DNA of 64,000 nt from an uncultured Collinsella sp. (GCA_958370785.1 CATXKN010000001.1:1-64000); one strand, 5' to 3'. Positions 25,715 through 35,855 are shown, numbered from the stretch's first letter. Notes: generated by a model from the sequence alone, not told the origin. Program-made: numbers and translations.

Positions 25715-28339
25715 ATGGACAATCAAGGACAGCAGGAGCTCATCGTGCTCGACACGTTTGAGCCCGCGGTTGCCTTTGATCCCGCCAAGCGCGACGAATC
25801 GCGCCGCCGCTTCTCGATGTTCCTCGTCCAAAGCGAGGCCGGCCAGGGCGGCACGGGCGTAGTCCAGCGTGCCACCAACACCGCCGGCGAGATCTTTGCC
25901 ATCAAGCGCCTGCATGTGAGCGACACCACAGACGAGCGCATCGCCGCCGGCATGCGCGCCGTGCTGTTCGAGGAATATCGCAACCAGCTCACCGTCTCGC
26001 ACCTTAAGGGCTTTCCACGCGTATACGGCTATGGCACCAGCAACGGCGAGCCGCTCATCGTTATGGAATGGGTCGAAGGCTCCACGCTCAAGCACATCAC
26101 CCCGCAGCTCCCCCACGAGGACGGCGGCGTGCGCGGCGACGCGGTAGCGGCCATCGGTGTTGCCGTACTCTCCATTCTCAATAACGTACGGCACCTGGAC
26201 ACGGGCGTTGCCCACCGCGATATCTCGCCGCGCAATATCATGATCGCCACGAGCGAGCGTTCGCTCCAAGACCAAATCGCGACGCTCGACTTCGACATCC
26301 GCCTCATCGACTTTGGCAGCTCCACGGCGCTCAATCCCATCGACCCCACCTTTACCGTGCGCGCCGACGTCTGGCGCGGCGGCACGCCCGAGTATGCGCC
26401 GCCCGAGATGCTCACCCACGACATCGCGGGCATCGAGACCAGGCGCTTGAGCCCCACGGTCGACATCTACGCGCTCTCGAGCGTGCTCTACGAGCTGTAT
26501 TGCGGACACACTCCGTTTAACCTGCAGGCGCTAGGCACCGCATCTCCCTACCGTGTCAAAACCGAAACGGCCTTTGAGATACCGCAGGGCCGTACGGCCG
26601 CCGACGAGGCGCTCGTCAACATCATCGTGGCGGGACTCGCCGTCGATCAGGAGCGGCGTCCCTCCGTCGAGCAGATGCTCGACCTGCTGCGCCGTTGGCA
26701 ATCGAGCGAACTGGGCGACTGGCCCACGCCCGAGCCGGTCTGGGGCAGCAGAGTCATGGACGCCCAGACGACCTATATCGGCCCGGGGGCAAGCGTCGAC
26801 GAGCCCGTGCCAGCCACGTTCGACACCGCACAGCCGGTCATGTTTCCGCTGGACGATGACGCCGCTGCTCCGGTTGACCCGTTTACGGCCGCGCCTGATG
26901 CCGCTGCCGAAGATGCCCCGTTGGACCACGGACATCGGGACCACGCATCCTACCTGCCCGTACCGGTTGTGCTCGAGACCCCCCGGGCGGCCTATGGCGC
27001 CGATGCCGCCGTGTCGACTGCGGTGTGCATGCCCGCCGCCCCGGCAACGTCCGCAACGCCGAGCATGCACGCACCCGCGACCCCCGCGGCAGGCACCGCC
27101 GCGCCCGTCGCACAAAACGCGATTTTTGGCGGCGCAGCGGCAGGCCCTTCTGCATCCGCTGGCTCCGCTGGTTCCGTCGCCTCTGCCGGCCTTTCCTCGA
27201 CAGCGTCCGCTGCCACCACGACGGCCGCGGCGGCAACGTCCGTCTCGCGCCGCGCTTTTCTCGCGGCGGGGGGCCTCGCCTTTACGGCACTTGTCGGTGG
27301 CGGCGCCTACCTGCTGTCGCGTAACCTACACAACGGCAACGACACCGCGGTTGCGGCAGACGCCAAAAGCGACGACAGCTCGTCCAAAAGCAAAAAAGAC
27401 AGCGACTCCGACACTTCGGACAGCTCCGACGCCTCCGCAACGTCGTCTAATACCATCAGCGTGGAGATGCGCTATGCCGCCCAAAGCGACGGCAAATGGG
27501 GCCTGATCAACGACACCGGCGCCTGGAAGGTCAAACCGGCTTACAGCGACATGCGGCTTTACGGTGCCGGCCTCGCTGCCGCGCTCGATTCTGCCACCGG
27601 CATGTGGGGCTATATCGACCAGGACGGCAATTGGGCCATCGAGCCGCAGTTCTCGGACACCCGGCCCTTCAACGACTACGGTGCTGTCGCCCAAGATGCG
27701 CAGACCAGCTTTTGGGGCGTACTCAACCGCCAGGGAAAGTGGATCGTCGAGGCCAAGTACTACGCCATGGGCGATATGGTGCTGGGCAACTTTGTCCCCT
27801 ACCGCTCCAGCAACGAAGAGGACAGCTGGGGCTACATCTACATCAAGACCGGCAAGCGCAACGACGTGCCGCCGACCTTTAGGGGCCTGGGCGGCTGGGA
27901 TTCGGCAAACGGCCTGGGGCCAGCGACGCAGGACGGCACCACCTGGGGCTACATCAACGGCTATGGACAGTGGAAAATCGAGCCGCAGTTTAAATCCGCA
28001 CGCCGCTTTGCCAGCAATCGCGCCGCCGTGCAGTTCGACGACGGCTCGTGGGGCTATATTCTGCCCGACGGCACGCGCGCATTTTCTGCCACCTTTGCCG
28101 AGGCGCGCGAGTTCGCCAACGGCTGGGCACCCGTCAAGGACCAGGCGACCGGCCTTTGGGGCTGTTCGACGGTGAGTGGCGCTTGGCAAGTCGAGCCCAA
28201 GTTCCGTGCCATGGGCGACATCTTCTACACCTCCACCGACGTCTTTTTGCCTGTACAGGACAACGAAAGCGGCAAATGGGGCGTGCTCGACGACGCCGGC
28301 GACTGGCGCGTTATGCCCAAATTCGATGCGATTATCTAG
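25715..28339 (+). CDS. Ser/Thr kinase with membrane helix and WG-repeat sensor
   Basis: The 874-residue protein has a kinase domain (about residues 30-340): GQGGTG loop, FAIKRL lysine, HRDISPRN catalytic loop (Ser where Lys is usual), LIDFGSS and a PPEML segment. An Ala/Pro-rich juxtamembrane region of about 170 residues follows, then a helix near 512-535 preceded by SRRAF. The extracytoplasmic part carries at least six WG-type repeats, with phrases such as KWGLINDTG, MWGYIDQDG, SWGYILPDG and KWGVLDDAG. WG repeats are thought to be ligand-binding modules. The layout is that of a transmembrane sensor kinase. ATG 25715 follows AAGGGGG. It begins a plus-strand run with 28482 and 29541. Confidence 0.92.
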   Translation: MDNQGQQELIVLDTFEPAVAFDPAKRDESRRRFSMFLVQSEAGQGGTGVVQRATNTAGEIFAIKRLHVSDTTDERIAAGMRAVLFEEYRNQLTVSHLKGFPRVYGYGTSNGEPLIVMEWVEGSTLKHITPQLPHEDGGVRGDAVAAIGVAVLSILNNVRHLDTGVAHRDISPRNIMIATSERSLQDQIATLDFDIRLIDFGSSTALNPIDPTFTVRADVWRGGTPEYAPPEMLTHDIAGIETRRLSPTVDIYALSSVLYELYCGHTPFNLQALGTASPYRVKTETAFEIPQGRTAADEALVNIIVAGLAVDQERRPSVEQMLDLLRRWQSSELGDWPTPEPVWGSRVMDAQTTYIGPGASVDEPVPATFDTAQPVMFPLDDDAAAPVDPFTAAPDAAAEDAPLDHGHRDHASYLPVPVVLETPRAAYGADAAVSTAVCMPAAPATSATPSMHAPATPAAGTAAPVAQNAIFGGAAAGPSASAGSAGSVASAGLSSTASAATTTAAAATSVSRRAFLAAGGLAFTALVGGGAYLLSRNLHNGNDTAVAADAKSDDSSSKSKKDSDSDTSDSSDASATSSNTISVEMRYAAQSDGKWGLINDTGAWKVKPAYSDMRLYGAGLAAALDSATGMWGYIDQDGNWAIEPQFSDTRPFNDYGAVAQDAQTSFWGVLNRQGKWIVEAKYYAMGDMVLGNFVPYRSSNEEDSWGYIYIKTGKRNDVPPTFRGLGGWDSANGLGPATQDGTTWGYINGYGQWKIEPQFKSARRFASNRAAVQFDDGSWGYILPDGTRAFSATFAEAREFANGWAPVKDQATGLWGCSTVSGAWQVEPKFRAMGDIFYTSTDVFLPVQDNESGKWGVLDDAGDWRVMPKFDAII

Positions 28340-28481
28340 CGCCAGCGCCCTAGCCCGTTTATAGCAATGTAAAGACGGCGTTGACGTGCATGTTTTAGTC
28401 CGCCCAATCGGATATAGTAGATTGAACTGTCAAACTGCATGCAAGTTCGGTCTGCGTGCTGCAACCGCAAGGAGGGGACCA

Positions 28482-29444
28482 ATGGATCGAGAGACACCGC
28501 GCTCCGTCATGTTCGACGATCTGCGCAAGTTCGGCGGAATCACCAATCGTGATACCGCTTGGATGCTGCTGCGCTCCACCCCTATGGCCGGTGGCAAAGC
28601 ACCACGCGACCGTGTGGACGAGCGAACGTTCCTATCGCGCGAGGTTGTTCACGCCCCCGTCGAGCGTCCGCGCCCCGAACTGTTTGCCGATATTACCCAA
28701 ACAGCCCAAAACATCACCGCTCGTCTGATCTCCAACCTCGGTGGCAGCGAGATGGCTCGTGCCATGGTGGCAGAGCATTACAGCGGCGAGGCTGCCGACG
28801 CCATGCGCGAGTCGCTGAGCGCCTATGGACTCGACGACCGCATCTACCGCAACGCCTGCGACCGCATCGCCGCACCTGGTACCACAGCCGCCGACTGCGC
28901 CCTGCCGCTCGTCACACTGTTTGTGGCTTGCGGCTGCCTGTGCGACCCCCAAGCCGCAGTACAGGTGACCGAGACGCTCATCGCCGACAAGATGGGCGGG
29001 CACTTCTCCACCACCGAGCTCAGCGTGGGCGAAGGCTTTACCGCCGCCGTCGAGCCCGAGGTCAAGCATGCCGAGCGCCTGGGCCTTATCCGCATTGTGG
29101 GTAACGCCGCCAAGCCTCCGCTGTACCCGCTCAACGAGGGCGAGGGCGGCACCGTGATCGGCTCGCTCGCCACGGGCACCGGCGCCATCACCGATGTCGA
29201 CCGCGATGTCTCGCGCCGACACGCACGCGTTTTTGCCAAGGACGGTTACTGGTACGTACAGGGTCTGGGTTCCACCAACGGCACCGTGCTCATCTCGGGC
29301 GCGGATATGTCCCAGCACGTGGTCGAGCCGCCGCGCCATACACGCAGACCCGGCGTCGAATACCCGCCCGTTCCCCTGTGGCACAGCGACACTATTTGTT
29401 TGGGTGCCACGACCCGTTTTTTGGTTATGAAACTCGCAATTTAG
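28482..29444 (+). CDS. FHA-domain protein
   Basis: The 320-residue soluble protein has a C-terminal FHA domain (about residues 220-318) with SRRH and STNGT intact; the first motif reads GSL instead of GR/GK. The N-terminal two-thirds is helical with no family I recognise. ATG 28482 has a strong AAGGAGGGG site; the frame extends upstream to 28386 with no support. It lies between two sensor kinases, which suggests it reads phosphorylation from one or both. The spacing of 142 bp upstream allows its own promoter, but I see no GTTGCGCAAC. Confidence 0.88.
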   Translation: MDRETPRSVMFDDLRKFGGITNRDTAWMLLRSTPMAGGKAPRDRVDERTFLSREVVHAPVERPRPELFADITQTAQNITARLISNLGGSEMARAMVAEHYSGEAADAMRESLSAYGLDDRIYRNACDRIAAPGTTAADCALPLVTLFVACGCLCDPQAAVQVTETLIADKMGGHFSTTELSVGEGFTAAVEPEVKHAERLGLIRIVGNAAKPPLYPLNEGEGGTVIGSLATGTGAITDVDRDVSRRHARVFAKDGYWYVQGLGSTNGTVLISGADMSQHVVEPPRHTRRPGVEYPPVPLWHSDTICLGATTRFLVMKLAI

Positions 29445-29447
29445 CAT

Positions 29448-29482
29448 TGTGCCCGGCGCCGTACGTAGCGTACCGGGCACAA
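29448..29482 (+). terminator. Hairpin after the FHA gene
   Basis: TTGTGCCCGG pairs with CCGGGCACAA across a 15-base loop directly after the stop codon. The T-run is missing, so it may be an mRNA-end stabiliser or a weak terminator. Confidence 0.45.
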
Positions 29483-29540
29483 CGTCTATCTGGTAAGAAG
29501 CGGTGCGCCCGCGCCCGCGACACCACAAGGTAAGGTCACC

Positions 29541-31640
29541 ATGGCAGATACCACTCCGCAGTCCGATTCGATGACGGTCCTCTTTCAGCTCGAGTCGTTC
29601 GATACCGCTGCCCCCGTCAATCCCGCCGACGAGGAGCTCGCCAAACGCCGCTTTATGACACTCATGGTCAAAGCCGACCGCTCTTCGCATGGCAACACGG
29701 GCCTTGTGCTGCAGGCGCATAACACCTCAAACGAGCGATTCGCTGTCAAAGTGCTCGCGGACAACACGCTCATGCGTGCGCTGGGAACCAATACCCCGTC
29801 GCGTACGGCAGACGAATCCGCCATGCATCTGGCAAACACCGCCGCGCTTTTTGAGGAATACCGAAACCTCTGCCGCGTGTCACACTTGCGTGGTTTTCCC
29901 CACGTCTACGGCTATGGCACGTGCCAGGGTGAACCGCTCATCCTTATGGAGTGGATCGAGGGTACGTCGCTCGACAAAGTGACCAGTATGTTGCCGCACG
30001 ACGGCGAGGGCGTGACCTGTGCCGCCACCGCATCGGTAGGCTGCGCTGTCCTGGGTACGCTGCTGTCGACCCAAAACCTCGAGACGCCGCTTGTACACCG
30101 CGACCTGTCGCCTGCGAACATCATGTTCCGCACCAACGAGCTTGGCATCGAAGAGCAGGTGCAGGCCCTGGCGTTTAAGCCGTGTCTGGTCGATATGGGC
30201 TCCTCGGTCCCGGCCCTGGGCAGCGACACGCTCACGCAGCGCGCCGACATTTGGCGCTATGCCACGCCGGCATACGCCGCGCCCGAAATGCTCACTCGCG
30301 ATATCCCCAACGTTGCCGAGCTGCGTCGCTCTCCCTCCGTCGACGTGTACGCCATCGCAAGCATTCTCTACGAGCTCTACAGCGGTCACACCCCCTTTAG
30401 GGCGGCTAGGCATCAAGCGCATGAAGTCAGCTCGTATTACCTGCTCAAAACGCAAAACGAGCCCGAGCCGCTCGTCGCCCACAAGGGTGACGACCAGGCG
30501 TTTGCCGACCTCATCATGTCCTGCCTCGTGACCGACCAGGCATCGCGCCCCAGCGAGCGCGAATTCTACGAGGGTTTGCTGGCATTCGCTCCCGACCTGG
30601 GCGAATCGGCCGCAAGCACGCCGGGTCTCTCCAACCAGCCCATCAACATCGATGCCGGCGCGCACCTTAAGGTCGACGTCGCCGGTGACCGTGCCCGAGC
30701 GCTTTTGGAGCAGGCCCGTCGCGATGCCATGACCCGTCGCCGGTTTATTATCGGCGGCGTCGTCGCAGTCGTCGCAGGACTCGGCGTCATCGGAGCCGCC
30801 ACTCACGGCTTTGGCATTCCCGACTACCTCGACGGTATCCGCAGCTCCCTTGACGACTACACTTGGGATCAGCTGCAGGAGATTTCGCTTAAGATCAAGG
30901 CGGCAGAGACGCGTAATGAGGCACGCGAGATCGCCAAGCGCTATCATCTGCTCGACGATGACGGTCATATCCCCTATCCATGCACCAAGCGCGTCACGCT
31001 CACCAATGGGCTGGAGGTCGGCGCACAACTCGTGGGCATCCGCCACGACGAGCTTCTGGACGGGACGGGCAAGGCCGGACTGACGTTTATGTTCGATGCC
31101 GGCATTGCCGAACGCGACGCCGCGGCCCAACCGCTGAGCGCCGGCTGGGCAGATTGCGAGCTGCGGGAATGGCTCGACAACGACGGCCTTAAACTGCTGC
31201 CCAACGAGTTGCGTGCATATATTAAAGACGTCAAAAAGATCTCGAATAACGTTGGCGCCGCCAGAAGCGCATCGTGTCTGAGCGAGCTGCCCGCGACCCT
31301 TTGGCTTCCCGCCATGGTCGAGCTCTGCGGCAATCAGCCACCCGAGTCATTTACCGAGGACTTTCACTACCTGGCAGATATCTACAACGGCGAGGGCAAG
31401 GAGTATCAGCTCTTCCGCGAGCTCAAGGTAAGTCCGTATACCACGAACGAGACGTTGGTTCGCCAGTGGAAGGGCAAGGACGCCTGTTGGTGGGAACGAA
31501 CGGCGAGCCCCGACACATCGGAGAGCGAAGGCACGCTCTACATGAACCGCGTGGGGCACGACGGCGACGTCTTTACGTACGCCACCCCTGCGAGCAAGCC
31601 CAACAAGCGGACCTGCGTGATTCCTGGATTCTGTATCTAG
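29541..31640 (+). CDS. Ser/Thr kinase with membrane helix and DUF6273-like domain
   Basis: The 699-residue protein has an N-terminal kinase domain closely related to that of 25715: SHGNTG loop, FAVKVL lysine, HRDLSPAN and LVDMGSS (DMG for DFG). A helix follows near residues 400-422, preceded by TRRRF. The extracytoplasmic C-terminal domain has the GWADCELREWLDN and LLPNELRAYIK features of DUF6273-type domains. The close match to 25715 in the kinase half but not in the sensor half suggests duplication followed by sensor swapping. ATG 29541 is preceded by AAGGTCACC, an acceptable site. Confidence 0.9.
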   Translation: MADTTPQSDSMTVLFQLESFDTAAPVNPADEELAKRRFMTLMVKADRSSHGNTGLVLQAHNTSNERFAVKVLADNTLMRALGTNTPSRTADESAMHLANTAALFEEYRNLCRVSHLRGFPHVYGYGTCQGEPLILMEWIEGTSLDKVTSMLPHDGEGVTCAATASVGCAVLGTLLSTQNLETPLVHRDLSPANIMFRTNELGIEEQVQALAFKPCLVDMGSSVPALGSDTLTQRADIWRYATPAYAAPEMLTRDIPNVAELRRSPSVDVYAIASILYELYSGHTPFRAARHQAHEVSSYYLLKTQNEPEPLVAHKGDDQAFADLIMSCLVTDQASRPSEREFYEGLLAFAPDLGESAASTPGLSNQPINIDAGAHLKVDVAGDRARALLEQARRDAMTRRRFIIGGVVAVVAGLGVIGAATHGFGIPDYLDGIRSSLDDYTWDQLQEISLKIKAAETRNEAREIAKRYHLLDDDGHIPYPCTKRVTLTNGLEVGAQLVGIRHDELLDGTGKAGLTFMFDAGIAERDAAAQPLSAGWADCELREWLDNDGLKLLPNELRAYIKDVKKISNNVGAARSASCLSELPATLWLPAMVELCGNQPPESFTEDFHYLADIYNGEGKEYQLFRELKVSPYTTNETLVRQWKGKDACWWERTASPDTSESEGTLYMNRVGHDGDVFTYATPASKPNKRTCVIPGFCI

Positions 31641-31681
31641 GGGGCGGTGGACCGCGGCGGGGCTTCCGGACCCGGCGTTTG

Positions 31682-32056
31682 TCTCGATCTGTAACAGTTA
31701 CTCAGGAAAATCGAGTCTACATGTTACAGATCGAGATATTGAGTCATCGTCGGACGGTTTGTCTCAATCTGTAACAGTAACCCTGCAAAATCGGCTCCAG
31801 ATGTTACAGATTGAGACATTAATTTTTTTGCTGAAGGTTCGTCTCGATCTGTAACATCTGAAGCCCAAAAACCGGTCTAACTGTTACAGATTAAGATGTT
31901 GAGCTGCAGCTCGACGAAACGTCTCGATCTGTAACAAATACTCAGCAAAAACCGGTCTTAGTGTTACAGATTGAGACAAACCCAAACCTCGCAAAACAAA
32001 ATCTCGATCTGTAACAGAAAAGGGCCGTTTTCCCTGCTAGATGTTACAGATTGAGA
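31682..32056. repeat. 80-bp-period hairpin array, 5 units
   Basis: This is the longest array. Units start at 31682, 31762, 31842, 31922 and 32002, each 55 bp and exactly 80 bp apart. Arms match TCTCRATCTGTAACA and its complement with at most one change. Loops share a loose GCAAAANCGG-GTCT core. It fills the gap between the kinase gene and the copper promoter. I see no open reading frame with a ribosome site in this 568-bp gap. Confidence 0.95.
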
Positions 32057-32130
32057 TGTTTGACAGGGGCTGCCAACGATTGGGCAGCCGCCCTCATCTG
32101 TATCGGAATGTCATACATTTCTTTCTGCAC

Positions 32131-32161
32131 TGGACACCCCCAGGGGGTATGGGTGTATAGT
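32131..32161 (+). promoter_or_regulatory. copA promoter with CsoR-like operator
   Basis: A TGGACA (-35) and TATAGT (-10) pair is separated by 19 bp. The spacer holds ACACCCCCAGGGGGTATG, which resembles the CsoR box of Mycobacterium (CACCCCCAGTGGGGTG). CsoR is encoded two genes downstream, so copper-relieved repression is likely. Confidence 0.7.
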
Positions 32162-32208
32162 ATCGGCAGGTTAACATTTCCAACACTACGCCACAGAAAG
32201 GAGAAGCC

Positions 32209-34551
32209 ATGGCTCAAGATAAGTTTGACGTGGGCGGCATGACGTGCGCCGCTTGCCAGGCGCACGTGGACCGCGCCGTCAGCAAGCTCGACGGCGTCCA
32301 AAGCGTCGCGGTCAATCTGCTCGCCGGCTCCATGATGGTCGACTACGACCCCGCGCAGGTCTCCCCCGACGATATCTGCACCGCCGTCGACCGCGCGGGC
32401 TATTCGGCCTCGCCCATCAGCACGGGCACCGATGCCGCCGGCCCAAGCGGCAACGTGCAAGCCCGATCCGGTGCCGCCCATATGGAGTCGCCTACCAAAA
32501 AGCTGGAGGCCACCGCCTCCGCCATGCGCACCCGACTCATCATCTCGATCGTATTCCTCATCCCACTGTTCTACATAGGTATGGGACACATGCTCGGCTG
32601 GCCGCTGCCCGGCATCTTCACGGACCACACCCACAGCATGACGCTCGCCCTCACCGAGCTTGTCCTGCTCATCCCCATCGTCTACGTAAACGACGCATAC
32701 TTTATCAACGGCTTCAAATCACTCGTGCACGGCGCGCCCACCATGGACGCTCTCATCGCCGTCGGCGCCACCGCGTCGATCGCCTGGTCGCTCTACGCCA
32801 TGTTCATCATGGCCGACCAGCTAGCCGCAGGTCAGGTGCACGAGGCCATGATGACGAGCATGGACAACCTGTATTTTGAGAGCGCAGGCACCATCCTGTC
32901 GCTCGTCACCGTTGGCAAATACCTCGAGACGCGCAGCAAGTCCAAAACCGGCGGCGCTATCGAGGCGCTCATCGACTTGGCACCCAAGACCGCGACCGTC
33001 GTTGCCGACGACGGCACCGAGACCGCTGTGGACGTCGACGCCATCCTTCCCGGCCAGGTCCTGCGTGTGCGCCCCGGCGAGTCTATCCCTGTCGACGGCG
33101 TAGTACTTGAGGGCGCGTCGGCCGTGGACGAGAGTGCGCTCACCGGCGAGTCCATCCCCGTGGAAAAGACCGCCGGCGACACCGTCAACGCCGCCACGGT
33201 CAACCGCACCGGATCGTTTACCTTCCGTGCCACACGCGTGGGCGCCGACACGTCGCTTGCCAAGATCATCCAACTCGTCGAGGACGCCAACGCCACCAAG
33301 GCGCCTATCGCCCGCCTGGCCGACAAGGTCGCCGGCGTGTTTGTGCCCGTGGTGTTTGTGATCTCGGCCGTGACCTTTGCGGTGTGGATGGCGCTGACCG
33401 GAAGCGTAAACGAGGCGCTCACCTCCGCTGTCGCTGTGCTGGTGATCAGTTGTCCGTGCGCGCTGGGCCTGGCCACGCCCGTCGCCATTATGGTGGGCAC
33501 CGGCAAGGGCGCCGAGATGGGCATTCTGTTTAAAAGCGCCGAGGCGCTGGAGAACCTGCGCAGCGTGGGCACCGTGGTGCTCGATAAGACGGGTACCGTC
33601 ACCCGCGGCAAGCCTGCCGTGACCGATATCGTGGTAGCCACGCGCACTGACGGCTCGCCCGCCATGAGCGAAAAGGCGCTGCTCAAGTTGGCCGCCGCAC
33701 TAGAGCGCCAGAGTGAGCACCCACTGGCCGAGGCGATTATGGCCGAGTGCGAGACGCGCGGAATCGTCGCACGCATGGTCGAGGACTTTGTCGCCGTGCC
33801 CGGACGAGGCGTTACGGCGCGCGAGGGGCAGAATGTCATCGCTGCCGGCAACGTGCGCTTCATGGGCGAGTTGGGCGCCGCCGTGCCTACAGACCTTGCC
33901 GAGCAATTTGCCACCGAGGGCAAAACGCCGCTGTTCTTTGCCAAGAACGGTGAGCTTGTCGGCACCATCGCTGTAGCTGACGAGGTCAAGGAGACGAGCG
34001 CCGAGGCCATCGCCGCGCTCCGCAAGCTCGGCGTCGACGTGCGCATGCTCACCGGCGACAACCGTGTGACGGCCGAGGCCATCGCCCGCCGCGTGGGGCT
34101 CACCAGCGAGCAGGTTATCGCCGACGTTCTTCCCGCCGACAAGGAGCGCCACGTGCGCGAGCTGCAGGATGCGGGCAGCAAGGTCGCCATGGTGGGCGAC
34201 GGCATCAACGACTCCCCCGCCCTGGCGCGCGCCGACGTGGGCCTTGCGATCGGCACCGGCGCCGACATCGCCAAAGAAGGGGCAGATGTGGTGCTCATGC
34301 GCAGCGACCTCATGGATGTTGCGCGAGCCATCGAACTTTCGCGCGCCACGATTCGCAACATCAAGCAGGACCTGTTCTGGGCGCTGTTCTACAACGGCAT
34401 CGGCATTCCGCTGGCGGCGGGCGTGTTCTTCCCGCTCACCGGCTGGCAGCTCTCGCCGATGTTCGGCGCCGCGGCCATGAGCCTGTCGAGTGTCTGCGTC
34501 GTAAGCAATGCGCTGCGCCTGCGAACCTTTAAGCCTAAGACGGTGCACTGA
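32209..34551 (+). CDS. copA: Copper-exporting P1B-type ATPase
   Basis: The 780-residue protein pumps Cu(I) out of the cell using ATP. It has one N-terminal metal-binding domain (GMTCAACQ) and eight predicted membrane helices. The motifs are TGES, the CPC metal site (SCPCALG), DKTGT with the phosphorylated aspartate, a conserved HP motif (SEHPLAEA) and GDGINDSP. A single HMA domain is normal for this family. It has a CsoR-like operator upstream; copZ and csoR follow. The gap of 152 bp to copZ suggests copZ-csoR may have a second promoter. Confidence 0.97.
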   Translation: MAQDKFDVGGMTCAACQAHVDRAVSKLDGVQSVAVNLLAGSMMVDYDPAQVSPDDICTAVDRAGYSASPISTGTDAAGPSGNVQARSGAAHMESPTKKLEATASAMRTRLIISIVFLIPLFYIGMGHMLGWPLPGIFTDHTHSMTLALTELVLLIPIVYVNDAYFINGFKSLVHGAPTMDALIAVGATASIAWSLYAMFIMADQLAAGQVHEAMMTSMDNLYFESAGTILSLVTVGKYLETRSKSKTGGAIEALIDLAPKTATVVADDGTETAVDVDAILPGQVLRVRPGESIPVDGVVLEGASAVDESALTGESIPVEKTAGDTVNAATVNRTGSFTFRATRVGADTSLAKIIQLVEDANATKAPIARLADKVAGVFVPVVFVISAVTFAVWMALTGSVNEALTSAVAVLVISCPCALGLATPVAIMVGTGKGAEMGILFKSAEALENLRSVGTVVLDKTGTVTRGKPAVTDIVVATRTDGSPAMSEKALLKLAAALERQSEHPLAEAIMAECETRGIVARMVEDFVAVPGRGVTAREGQNVIAAGNVRFMGELGAAVPTDLAEQFATEGKTPLFFAKNGELVGTIAVADEVKETSAEAIAALRKLGVDVRMLTGDNRVTAEAIARRVGLTSEQVIADVLPADKERHVRELQDAGSKVAMVGDGINDSPALARADVGLAIGTGADIAKEGADVVLMRSDLMDVARAIELSRATIRNIKQDLFWALFYNGIGIPLAAGVFFPLTGWQLSPMFGAAAMSLSSVCVVSNALRLRTFKPKTVH

Positions 34552-34703
34552 TGCACCCGACCTTGCCCCTCAAACCGTCGCTCGCGTACCCAAGCACGCT
34601 TCGCTCCTCTTTCGGGGCAATCTCGGGCACCTCAGCGCACCTTTAAGATGACGCTGTTCACGACTAAACTGTCAGATAATCTCAATCGATAAGGAGTACA
34701 CCC

Positions 34704-34925
34704 ATGCGTTACACAATCAAGACTTCGGGCCTCATGTGCGGCCACTGCGACGCTACTGTCGAGACGGCACTGCTCAACGTGGCCGGCGTGACCGATGCCG
34801 ACGCCGATCACGAGACCCAGACCGTCCAGGTAGAGTGCGCCGACACCGTGACCGCCGAGCAGCTCGCCGCCGCCGTCGAGGGCGCCGGCGAGAAGTTCCA
34901 CGCCCTGTCCGTGACCGCAGCGTAG
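34704..34925 (+). CDS. copZ: Copper chaperone, HMA domain
   Basis: The 73-residue single-domain protein binds Cu(I) through LMCGHCDATV (a C-x-x-C site) and delivers it to CopA. The fold pattern and length fit CopZ. ATG 34704 follows AAGGAG. Confidence 0.92.
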   Translation: MRYTIKTSGLMCGHCDATVETALLNVAGVTDADADHETQTVQVECADTVTAEQLAAAVEGAGEKFHALSVTAA

Positions 34926-34973
34926 CAGCTACCAGAGGCATTCGATCCCATCGACCAGAAACGAGGACCCGCC

Positions 34974-35246
34974 ATGATGGCAGACCATAAATCGGTGACC
35001 CGCATGCTCAAAACGGCACGCGGGCAAATCGACGGTATCCTGCGGATGGTGGAGGAGGACCGCTACTGCGTCGATATTTCCACGCAGCTCATGGCCACAC
35101 AGGCGCTCCTCGCGCGCATTAATGCCGACGTGCTCAAGGCGCATATCGAGGGCTGCGTCGCCTCGGCCATCGAATCGGGCGACGAGGAGCTCAAAGCCGC
35201 CAAGCTCGCCGAGATAGAGCGCGTCGTCGACAAGCTCGCCAAATAA
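34974..35246 (+). CDS. csoR: Copper-sensing repressor of the CsoR/RcnR family
   Basis: The 90-residue helical protein carries the Cys-His-Cys Cu(I) triad: Cys in RYCVDI, His and Cys in HIEGCV. Cu(I) binding releases it from DNA. It probably represses copA through the box at 32135-32151. Start may be ATG 34974 or the next ATG at 34977. Its stop codon directly abuts the palindromic element at 35247. Confidence 0.93.
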   Translation: MMADHKSVTRMLKTARGQIDGILRMVEEDRYCVDISTQLMATQALLARINADVLKAHIEGCVASAIESGDEELKAAKLAEIERVVDKLAK

Positions 35247-35313
35247 TTGGTGCAAGGGGGACAGGTACGTTTGCACCACCTTGGTGCAGATTTACCTGTC
35301 CCCAATGCACCAA
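35247..35313. repeat. TTGGTGCA palindromic element, intact copy
   Basis: The element starts TTGGTGCAAGGGGGACAGGT and ends with the near-complement ACCTGTCCCCAATGCACCAA. It is 67 bp long and starts right after the csoR stop. The copy at 192-337 is the same element split by a 69-bp palindrome, so this copy represents the empty site. Confidence 0.75.
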
Positions 35314-35358
35314 AAGGGGTATAAAGGCGTGCAGCATATCGAACGAAAGGCAATTCGC

Positions 35359-35832
35359 ATGAATGATTTTATGAAGGGTCGCAACGGCGCCGACGAGCTC
35401 ACCATCGTGATGGGCTTCGCAGGCATTATCATCGCGATGATCGGATCGATGGCCCGTATCCAGTGGCTCAGTTGGATCGCCATCGCCGTTATCGTGCTCG
35501 GCGTGCTGCGCGGTCTGTCCAAAAATATCGATGCGCGCCGCAAGGAGAACGATGCCTTTGTCACGGCGACCGCAAACGTCCCCGGCCTAGGCAAGTTCGT
35601 CGCCAGCTTGGGCGGCGGAACTGCAGCTGCCAACGCCTCGCGTGCGGCCGGCACCAGCAAGGAAGACTTTGAGCGCGCCAAGCGAACGGCCAAGAAGATG
35701 TGGAAGGGCCGCAAGACCACGGCCTACCTCAAGTGCCCCAACTGCGGTCAGATGCTGTCCGTCCCCAAGGGCAAGGGCAAAATCCGCGTCACCTGCCCCA
35801 AGTGCCACGCCAAGATGGAAACGCGCTCCTAG
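35359..35832 (+). CDS. Small membrane protein with C-terminal zinc ribbon
   Basis: The 157-residue protein has two close hydrophobic segments (about residues 16-50), a basic linker and a C-terminal zinc ribbon (CPNCG then CPKCH). This resembles the small zinc-ribbon membrane proteins common in Firmicutes and Coriobacteriia. Function is unknown. ATG 35359 has AAAGG ahead of it; an earlier frame start at 35281 lies inside the palindromic element. Confidence 0.8.
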   Translation: MNDFMKGRNGADELTIVMGFAGIIIAMIGSMARIQWLSWIAIAVIVLGVLRGLSKNIDARRKENDAFVTATANVPGLGKFVASLGGGTAAANASRAAGTSKEDFERAKRTAKKMWKGRKTTAYLKCPNCGQMLSVPKGKGKIRVTCPKCHAKMETRS

Positions 35833-35855
35833 CCGCTACACCATAGGACAAAATA

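Noticed and set aside
3218..31640. Type VII secretion locus
   Set aside because: FHA, kinase and surface proteins are suggestive, but no EssC/FtsK-type ATPase, WXG100 protein or EsaA-like protein is present.
31682..32056. CRISPR array
   Set aside because: The repeated 15-bp motif alternates in orientation, loops share similarity, the same units occur in seven places and there are no cas genes.
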